A stretch of DNA of 64,000 nucleotides from Pseudomaricurvus alkylphenolicus (GTDB lineage Bacteria > Pseudomonadota > Gammaproteobacteria > Pseudomonadales > Cellvibrionaceae), in the NCBI RefSeq assembly GCF_011683955.1, contig NZ_JAAQPI010000001.1, forward strand, positions 434,001 to 498,000. The letters are read 5' to 3'. Positions 58,366 to 64,000 of the stretch are shown here, one piece after another. A program made the position numbers and the translations under genes. Positions within the stretch are counted from its first letter, which is position 1. Each line of letters starts with the position of its first letter. The notes under the pieces are model-generated. The model was not told the DNA's origin, did not search any database, and saw only the letters and a list, made by a program, of their open reading frames with translations.

Positions 58366-59616
58366 ATGGAAAAACTCTACGTATTGCGTGACAACTTCCC
58401 CATCGCGACAATTGAGAGCCATGATCGACAAACATGGCATTTCGCCTTTACCCGTCAGGGTATCGAAGCCGGCATTGAGATCTCAAACAGCTTTAGCATC
58501 GACGATGAGATTGATCAGAGCTGTGTCAAAAATTGGTTTTGTAACCTCCTTCCTGAGGGACAAAGTCGCGAGCGGCTGGTCGCCTCTGAGAGGATTGCCG
58601 ACAACGATTTTGCGATTTTGAAACACATTGGCCTTGATTGCGCGGGCGCCCTTACGATTACCGAAACCATCCCCGCCGCCATGGGAAAAATACCTCGCAA
58701 GACTATTACCCGCAAGCAGCTTGAACAATGGTCGCGAGAGGATGCGCGGGTAGAATTAAACATTATTGCACAGGAAAAAACCCGCATGTCGCTCGCTGGT
58801 GCGCAACGCAAGTGGGCCGTTATCTTTGAGCAGGGTGAATACTACTTCCCCGGCGACGATGAACCCTCAACCCACATTATTAAAGCCGCCAACAATCACG
58901 CCATAATCTTAGGTGAAGTTTACATGAACACTCTGGCAGAGCTGTTCGGACTAACGGTTCCTCCTTGTCACATTGATCACGTTGGCAAGGGGCTGTTCTT
59001 TTGTATAGAACGCTATGATCGAGCGTTAAACAATGGCCAGATAACCCGCATTCATCAAGAAGACATGTGCCAGGTCCTGGGCCTGCCTGCCAGTAGAAAA
59101 TATCAAGCTGATATGGGACCCACATTTGGCGAGTGCATTGCCGCCATCAAACGTTACAGTACGGTATCAGCGCCTATTATCGACGTGATACAAATGATAC
59201 GCTGGCAGATCTTTAATGTGATCTGCGGCAATAGCGACGGCCACGCCAAGAACATTTCGTTATTGCAAAACCACGAAGGAAAGTGGCAACTCGCGCCTTT
59301 ATACGATTTGGTTTCAACACAGACGTTACAGATTTATCGGGCTGATTTGGCCTTTTCAGTCGGCACCAACTTTATGCCGGGTTCTATTCGAGCATCGGAC
59401 TGGCATGCCATGGCCGATGAGTGTGAGATAACGCGGCCGCAAATGGTTCGCGAAGTCAAACAGGCGCTTGTGAAACTCAATGAGCTCAATGCCTCCGACA
59501 CCCTAAAGCATGCCTTGGAAACCCGTGGTGTTACCGAAGACTACTGGAACCGCTTGGAGCAAGTAAAACTTTATATCGAAAAACAGTGCAGACGCATTGA
59601 TCGCCAACTGACATGA
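58366..59616 (+). CDS. hipA: HipA-family serine/threonine kinase toxin
   Basis: The protein has 416 residues (E. coli HipA 440). The characteristic kinase motifs are in order: MSLAGAQRKWAVIF with the autophosphorylation-type Ser142, STHIIK with ATP-binding Lys173, CGNSDGHAKNISLL with catalytic Asp291 and metal-binding Asn296, and LAPLYDLVSTQ with Asp314. HipA phosphorylates glutamyl-tRNA synthetase in E. coli, producing persistence; related HipA proteins have other targets. All visible key residues are intact, so an active kinase is likely. It is paired with the unusual tandem-HTH protein, 6 bases upstream. Confidence 0.93.
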   Translation: MEKLYVLRDNFPIATIESHDRQTWHFAFTRQGIEAGIEISNSFSIDDEIDQSCVKNWFCNLLPEGQSRERLVASERIADNDFAILKHIGLDCAGALTITETIPAAMGKIPRKTITRKQLEQWSREDARVELNIIAQEKTRMSLAGAQRKWAVIFEQGEYYFPGDDEPSTHIIKAANNHAIILGEVYMNTLAELFGLTVPPCHIDHVGKGLFFCIERYDRALNNGQITRIHQEDMCQVLGLPASRKYQADMGPTFGECIAAIKRYSTVSAPIIDVIQMIRWQIFNVICGNSDGHAKNISLLQNHEGKWQLAPLYDLVSTQTLQIYRADLAFSVGTNFMPGSIRASDWHAMADECEITRPQMVREVKQALVKLNELNASDTLKHALETRGVTEDYWNRLEQVKLYIEKQCRRIDRQLT

Positions 59617-59915
59617 CGCGCGATGTCCTCATTGGTTCCACTGTCAACAGGAATTTGCTCTCCTCCTGTTTGTCAATTGAAAAACTGCTCCGCTTTTAGA
59701 AAGGGTTTTTCCTGTTGGATGTCGGAAGAATCACTAAACTCCCCCTATATGAATTCCAATCTAGCAATCTCATGCATCCTAACCGGCGGGATGTAAAAGC
59801 AGAAGTTACGAATGGCTCTTTCTACCGCAGTTACATCATTCCTATTGAATTCATTTTAGTTTTCCCACCCGAATCAGGTGACAATTGAGTTTCATCTGTA
59901 CCGGAGGAACCAACC
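59617..59915. other. intergenic region, no gene recognised
   Basis: These 299 AT-rich bases follow the HipA gene. No convincing terminator hairpin, promoter or gene was recognised. A GGAGG sequence at its end belongs to the small frame at 59916. Confidence 0.4.
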
Positions 59916-60029
59916 ATGAAATCGCCGTTGGGTTCAATCCCTATAGACGGAGTTGGTTACAGTATTATGGTCGTTATTGTCCATCATAGACGCGAATTAC
60001 AATGGGTCCATATAATTATCATTGGATAA
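59916..60029 (+). CDS. possible 37-residue small protein
   Basis: An ATG-to-TAA frame of 38 codons has GGAGG eight bases upstream, the best ribosome site in its area. The product begins MKSPLGSIPIDGVGY and ends in a hydrophobic WVHIIIIG. It could be a small membrane-associated protein or a leader peptide for the LuxR-type gene 49 bases downstream. No similarity was recognised; chance cannot be ruled out. Confidence 0.3.
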   Translation: MKSPLGSIPIDGVGYSIMVVIVHHRRELQWVHIIIIG

Positions 60030-60078
60030 AATATGTTCTGAATATATACTGTATTCGAATAAAAAGACGGCCAGCCTA

Positions 60079-61236
60079 ATGTCATTTAAAGATATCGACC
60101 AGTTCAGTGAAATCACCGCCTGCCTGTATCGCGGTACGCTGGAGCATCCCCCATGGAAAACGTTTCTCTCCAAATTTCGAAAAATGTTGAACTCCCAGTT
60201 GGCGGTATTGACACTTCGTCCCCCTTCCCCGGATGATCCGGGGTTACTGCTGTTGGATCGAGATGACGAGTCTGATATAGATTCGAATGCCAAGGCCTAT
60301 GCAAACGAGTTCTATGCCTTTAACCCTTTCACTAATCTCCCGCCCGGGGAGGTGGTAACCCTGGATGAGCATGTTGATCATCGGGTCTTTTTTGAATCCG
60401 ATTACTATCAGAATTTCCTGCACCCTGCGGGTGTACATCAGATTATGGGCTTGGAATTGGTGCTCCAGAATCAAGTGCACGCAAGTCTACATCTGACCCG
60501 AAGCGAAGAGATGCCCACTTTCAATGAGGAAGAGAAGCAAAAAGTCAGGCAATTGATAATCCACCTCGAGCACGCGCTTACCATTCATAGTGAGCTGAAC
60601 AGCATCGAGTCTGAACGCAGTCTTTATGATCAGACCGTGGCAAGGTTGAATCTGGGTATTATCCTGATAGACAGCAAACTACGGGTGGTCAGGGTCAATG
60701 AAGTTGCGGAACAATTGCTCGATAATCGGCCCGACATCTCGATAAGGGATAACAAGCTGTCACTAGCGGATTACACGAAAAACAAACAGTTGCGAAACAT
60801 ACTTACGGCCGCCCTGGAAACGCAAAAGAGCGGTGAGCCCCATGTAACCCAAGCGCTTTGCCTCGACGATGATTATTCCGGCGGAGCGTTTCATTTGGTG
60901 ATACGGCCTGCGCAAAGACTGGATTGGTCCGAGAATCAGGATGATCCCGCGATTGTCATTTCCCTAAGCGACCTGACTATCCACACCGATGCCTCCTTGA
61001 AACTGCTCAAACAATTGTTTCAGATAACTCCGGCGGAAGGCCGGGTAGCGTTAAAGCTCGCCAATGGATTGAGTCTGGATGAAGCCTGCGAAGCGCTCGA
61101 CATCCGGCGGACAACAGCTAGAGCACACCTGAGATCCATTTACTCGAAAACCGGTGTCGCCCGACAAAATCAGCTGGTCAGCCTTATTTTAAGAAGTCTC
61201 GCCGCCCTGAGTGGGGCTGAGGGGCCATCTCAGTAA
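60079..61236 (+). CDS. LuxR-type HTH transcriptional regulator
   Basis: The protein has about 385 residues from the ATG at 60079; an upstream TTG at 60022 is less likely. The C-terminal LuxR helix-turn-helix is clear: FQITPAEGRVALKLANGLSL, then ALDIRRTTARAHLRSIYSKT (about residues 320-365). A PAS-like central portion (NLGIILIDSKLRVVRVNEVA, near residue 197) precedes it. It resembles orphan LuxR-type regulators near oxidative catabolic genes. It is convergent with a cytochrome P450 gene and may control it or the thiolase cluster. Confidence 0.85.
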   Translation: MSFKDIDQFSEITACLYRGTLEHPPWKTFLSKFRKMLNSQLAVLTLRPPSPDDPGLLLLDRDDESDIDSNAKAYANEFYAFNPFTNLPPGEVVTLDEHVDHRVFFESDYYQNFLHPAGVHQIMGLELVLQNQVHASLHLTRSEEMPTFNEEEKQKVRQLIIHLEHALTIHSELNSIESERSLYDQTVARLNLGIILIDSKLRVVRVNEVAEQLLDNRPDISIRDNKLSLADYTKNKQLRNILTAALETQKSGEPHVTQALCLDDDYSGGAFHLVIRPAQRLDWSENQDDPAIVISLSDLTIHTDASLKLLKQLFQITPAEGRVALKLANGLSLDEACEALDIRRTTARAHLRSIYSKTGVARQNQLVSLILRSLAALSGAEGPSQ

Positions 61237-61246
61237 AGAGATGGCC
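61223..61246. terminator. hairpin across the LuxR gene stop, possible bidirectional terminator
   Basis: GGCCATCTC (61223-61231) and GAGATGGCC (61238-61246) are perfect 9-bp arms around a loop holding the TAA stop. The converging P450 stop is eight bases away. No T-run follows, which weakens the call. Confidence 0.45.
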
Positions 61247-61253
61247 ATCAGTT

Positions 61254-62441
61254 CTATCGTTGGAACTGAATAGGCACCTTGATGAAACCACTGAGATGCT
61301 CACCGTAAGCGCGTTCGCATTCGTCCTCCAGAAGTTCATAGTCGCCCACCGCATCGAGCAGTTCTTCCAGAATCACGATCCCGCCCATTACCGCAAGGTG
61401 CATGCCCAGACAGACATGACCACCAATACCAAATGAGAGGTTGCGTTTGTTTTCACGATAGATGTCATATACATCGGGATTTTCGAACACCTCCTCGTCC
61501 CGATTGGCCGAAGCGTAGATCAACAACAGGTTCTGCCCCTCTCTGATCTGACTGCCGGACAGTTCAAAGTCTTTTGTGACACGGCGACACAACATATTGG
61601 TGGGTTGATCGTAGCGGCAGGTTTCCAGAAAGGCGTTCTTAATCAGGCTCCGATCGGCCAGCACAGCCTTTTTCTGCTCAGGATGTTTCGCCAAATAATA
61701 GATGGTACCACCACAGACCATAGGCGTGGTTTCCGAACCCACCACCAAAAAATTAAACAGTAAATGGGTCAGTGCTTCATCGTCGAGCTTGACGCCATCG
61801 ATTTCGGCGCTCATATAGGTTGCGGTGTGGCCGCTGGCCAGATCAGGATTCTTGCGGATCCTGGCTACATAGTCGGCCAGGTAACCATAGAGCTCCCCCG
61901 CCGCCATCTGGTTTCGCTCGGAGCCACCGCCCTTTTGCCCAATATCTCGGTGCAACATTTCATCGATCAACTTACGCCAGGTGATGGCGTCCTCTTTGGG
62001 CAGCCCAAGGTTATATCCCGAGTTCAAACAGAATATGCGATTGGCCAGATCCTGGTAGACATCCAGCCTCCCCTGGGACAGCAGCGGCTCAAGCACCTCA
62101 CAGGTCAAAGCGCGAAAGCGTTCGGTTTCGGCCTTGACCGCCGGTGGCGTATAGGTGTCACGCACCAGACCCCGCCAGCGGCGATGGTCGCGGCCGTCCA
62201 TGGTGGTAAAGGCGTGGGGTACGGGGTCATCAAGCAGGACCTGACCAGGGGTTACACCACGGGTAAAGGTCATATCAGACTCGTGGTTGACACTCACCGT
62301 CCACACGTCTTCAAACTTCGTCAGGGCCCAAGCGTTGTATTGTTCGATAAAGTAAGGCTTGCCTTGTCTGCGCAACGCTGCGTAGACAGGTGTTGGGTCC
62401 TGCATGGCGGCATGAGAAAAAGGATCATAGTCGATAGTCAT
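61254..62441 (-). CDS. cytochrome P450
   Basis: The protein has 395 residues, the usual bacterial class I length. The oxygen-activation helix motif VVGSETT, the ExxR motif ETCR, and the heme loop FGIGGHVCLGMHLA with heme-ligating Cys344 are all present. AGGA before the ATG supports the start. It needs a ferredoxin and reductase, not encoded here. It lies next to a thiolase and an acyl-CoA dehydrogenase, a pairing seen in degradation of lipids, terpenoids and steroids. The substrate is unknown. Confidence 0.95.
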   Translation of the reverse strand: MTIDYDPFSHAAMQDPTPVYAALRRQGKPYFIEQYNAWALTKFEDVWTVSVNHESDMTFTRGVTPGQVLLDDPVPHAFTTMDGRDHRRWRGLVRDTYTPPAVKAETERFRALTCEVLEPLLSQGRLDVYQDLANRIFCLNSGYNLGLPKEDAITWRKLIDEMLHRDIGQKGGGSERNQMAAGELYGYLADYVARIRKNPDLASGHTATYMSAEIDGVKLDDEALTHLLFNFLVVGSETTPMVCGGTIYYLAKHPEQKKAVLADRSLIKNAFLETCRYDQPTNMLCRRVTKDFELSGSQIREGQNLLLIYASANRDEEVFENPDVYDIYRENKRNLSFGIGGHVCLGMHLAVMGGIVILEELLDAVGDYELLEDECERAYGEHLSGFIKVPIQFQR

Positions 62442-62599
62442 TGTTATTTCCTGCGGGTTAAGAGAACGCGAATTGCAACAAAGTTGGCTGTACAGTGAAC
62501 ATTATCCAGAGAGGAGAGCGGACGATTCTTCGTCAGATCTAACTAGTGGAAATCCAATTGCATCAAGGTTTGATCTATCTCAAGTAGAGACTTTCCACC

Positions 62600-63829
62600 T
62601 TACAGGCGCTCGATAATAGCCGCAGGTGCCATTCCGCCGCCGGTGCACATAGTCACCAGACCAAATTGCCGGTTACGACGCTCCAGCTCATCCAGAAGCG
62701 TGCCGACCAGGATGGCGCCGGTAGCGCCAATGGGATGCCCAAGGGCAATGGCGCCGCCGTTGACGTTGACTTTCTCGTGATCAACACGCAGATCTCGGAT
62801 AAACTTTTCCACCACCGAGGCGAAGGCTTCATTGACTTCGAACAGATCGATGTCCTGAAGCTGAAGTCCCGCCTTGGCCAGTACCTTTTTCGTCGCGGGC
62901 ACCACAGCGTTGAGCATTAAGGTCGGGCAATCTCCCATAGTTGCCGTGGCGACAACACGTGCCCGAGGTTTGAGTCCGCGAGATTTGGCGTAATCTGGCG
63001 ACGCCAGCAGTACCGCCGCCGCTCCGTCCACGACACCGGATGAATTGCCGGCGTGGTGAACGTGGTTTATAGCCAGGTCGGGATACTTTTGCCGCATCAA
63101 ACCAATGTTGGTAGTACCGGCCTCATTCAATGGGTAGCTGAGATCGGCAAAGGCGGGTTTGAGCTCGGCGAGCGCTTCAAGCGTTGTGCCGGGGCGGGGA
63201 TATTCGTCCCGATCCAGTGCCAGGGTGCCGTCTTCTCTGAAAACCGGAATCAGGCTGTTGTCGAAGTATCCCTGCTCAATGGCGTGTGCAGCCCGTTGCT
63301 GGGACCGAAGCGCCAGCTGATCGAGCGCCGCTCGATCGATACCCTCCAGTGTAGCGATGGTATCGGCACACAGCCCCTGATGGGTTTGCGGGTGCATTTC
63401 CCGCAACCTCAGGTTATCCTGATCCATAGTTGCAAGACGGCCCGCCATTCGATCCCTGGCAGACATCTTTTCCGATCCTCCTCCGATCACCAGTTCTTCC
63501 ATTCCCGCCATGATGTTCGCGACGGCGAAATTAAAGGCCGTCAGGCCCGAACCGCAGAAACGATCCAGGGTAACCCCGGCGGAGTGAACGTCATAGCCGG
63601 CATCCAGCGCAGCCATACGGCCAATATTCCCGGCCTGCTGCCCGCCCTGCGCACTGGTCCCCCAAATGATATCGTCGATATCGGCCGTATCTATGTCCGA
63701 TCGCCGGGCCAGTGCCTTAAGCACAGTAGACCCGAGGTGATGGGGATGGATATCCACCAGCGCCCCCTTGTCAGCCTTGCCAATACCACGAGGTGTCCGG
63801 CAGGCATCAATAATCCATGCTTCGCTCAT
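62600..63829 (-). CDS. acetyl-CoA acetyltransferase / thiolase
   Basis: The protein has about 409 residues from the ATG at 63829 ([15 protein letters not shown]); an upstream TTG-type extension is less likely. The nucleophile Cys92 is in [14 protein letters not shown], the catalytic His is in [16 protein letters not shown] and the second Cys is in [11 protein letters not shown]. It performs thiolytic cleavage (or condensation) of beta-ketoacyl-CoA. It lies 10 bases downstream of an acyl-CoA dehydrogenase gene that runs off the right edge. Together with the P450 it hints at side-chain degradation. Confidence 0.94.
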   Translation of the reverse strand: MSEAWIIDACRTPRGIGKADKGALVDIHPHHLGSTVLKALARRSDIDTADIDDIIWGTSAQGGQQAGNIGRMAALDAGYDVHSAGVTLDRFCGSGLTAFNFAVANIMAGMEELVIGGGSEKMSARDRMAGRLATMDQDNLRLREMHPQTHQGLCADTIATLEGIDRAALDQLALRSQQRAAHAIEQGYFDNSLIPVFREDGTLALDRDEYPRPGTTLEALAELKPAFADLSYPLNEAGTTNIGLMRQKYPDLAINHVHHAGNSSGVVDGAAAVLLASPDYAKSRGLKPRARVVATATMGDCPTLMLNAVVPATKKVLAKAGLQLQDIDLFEVNEAFASVVEKFIRDLRVDHEKVNVNGGAIALGHPIGATGAILVGTLLDELERRNRQFGLVTMCTGGGMAPAAIIERL

Positions 63830-63839
63830 AGTTAACGAC

Positions 63840-64000
63840 TCACTCTGCAAATTTGATAGAGGTTTCGGAATCACTGTCCAAGAGAAGACCGGCAATACGG
63901 CGCTCGAGGTATTCGGCGTCCCAGTGTTCGAGCTGCAGCTGCTTGGCGCGACGGTAATAAAGCTGTGGGTCGGCTTCGGTGGTAAACCCGATGCCGCCGT
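63840..64000 (-). CDS. acyl-CoA dehydrogenase, 3' end (partial)
   Basis: The last 53 codons of a gene that continues beyond the window edge. The readable stretch has GGIGFTTEADPQLYYRRAKQ, the typical C-terminal segment of acyl-CoA dehydrogenases involved in CoA-thioester oxidation, ending in TSIKFAE and TGA. It is 10 bases before the thiolase start, so the two are probably co-transcribed. Substrate range cannot be judged. Confidence 0.75.
   Translation of the reverse strand, partial: GGIGFTTEADPQLYYRRAKQLQLEHWDAEYLERRIAGLLLDSDSETSIKFAE

Noticed and set aside
61254-64000. P450, thiolase and acyl-CoA dehydrogenase as a biosynthetic cluster
   Set aside because: No core synthase gene is present; the set fits degradation better.

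Overview
The window looks like a chromosomal catabolic region of a marine-type gammaproteobacterium. This is an inference from gene content: three TonB-dependent receptors, an AtsA-type arylsulfatase, many CoA- and aldehyde-oxidising enzymes, and REP-like repeats resembling those of Pseudomonas and relatives. No rRNA, tRNA, phage, transposase or CRISPR array was seen. Coding density is high except around 21.4-22.2 kb, 57.4-57.9 kb and 59.6-60.1 kb.

Left edge (0-6 kb): hybrid cluster protein (hcp) behind an FNR-like box, a periplasmic solute-binding protein, a lipoprotein amidohydrolase and a YitT membrane protein.

Central catabolic regulon (6-25.9 kb): fourteen minus-strand genes from 21387 down to 6051 have gaps of 94 bp or less and several overlaps. 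They encode a TPP decarboxylase-like enzyme, aldehyde dehydrogenase, an SDR without its catalytic residues, a BNR-repeat protein, an extradiol-type VOC protein, an AA_synth protein, an alpha/beta hydrolase, an MhpA-like monooxygenase, an MhpD-like hydratase, an APC permease, a carboxymuconolactone decarboxylase-like protein, a TonB receptor and a secreted arylsulfatase. An IclR regulator and a rightward aldehyde dehydrogenase/aminotransferase pair lie beside them. The same perfect 19-bp palindrome sits about 30 bp upstream of both the leftward and the rightward first gene, which ties both arms into one probable IclR regulon. The gene set suggests desulfation, import and meta-type ring cleavage of a sulfated aromatic amine or amino acid. 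The substrate is inference.

26-33.5 kb: a lipoprotein, an AraC/solute-binding pair, an enoyl-CoA hydratase, and a Rieske oxygenase next to a trimethylamine-dehydrogenase-family flavoprotein, divergent from a cupin.

33.6-50.2 kb: a seven-gene minus-strand operon (TonB receptor, enoyl-CoA hydratase, acyl-CoA dehydrogenase, NDP-forming acyl-CoA synthetase, AruI-like 2-oxoacid decarboxylase, aldehyde dehydrogenase, TPR sulfotransferase) that could carry a 2-oxo acid to an acyl-CoA and into beta-oxidation. Divergent from it are an MFS transporter, a LysR regulator, an Fe(II)/2OG-type oxygenase and an AbgT transporter.

50.2-56.8 kb: a MarR regulator with two TGTTGAA-type operators faces an FAD amine/amino-acid oxidase, YkvI transporter, ornithine-cyclodeaminase-family and TonB receptor operon.

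56.8-64 kb: a PilZ protein, a HipBA-like toxin-antitoxin operon whose antitoxin carries two fused HTH domains and is preceded by three evenly spaced direct repeats, a LuxR-type regulator, a cytochrome P450, a thiolase and the 3' end of an acyl-CoA dehydrogenase.
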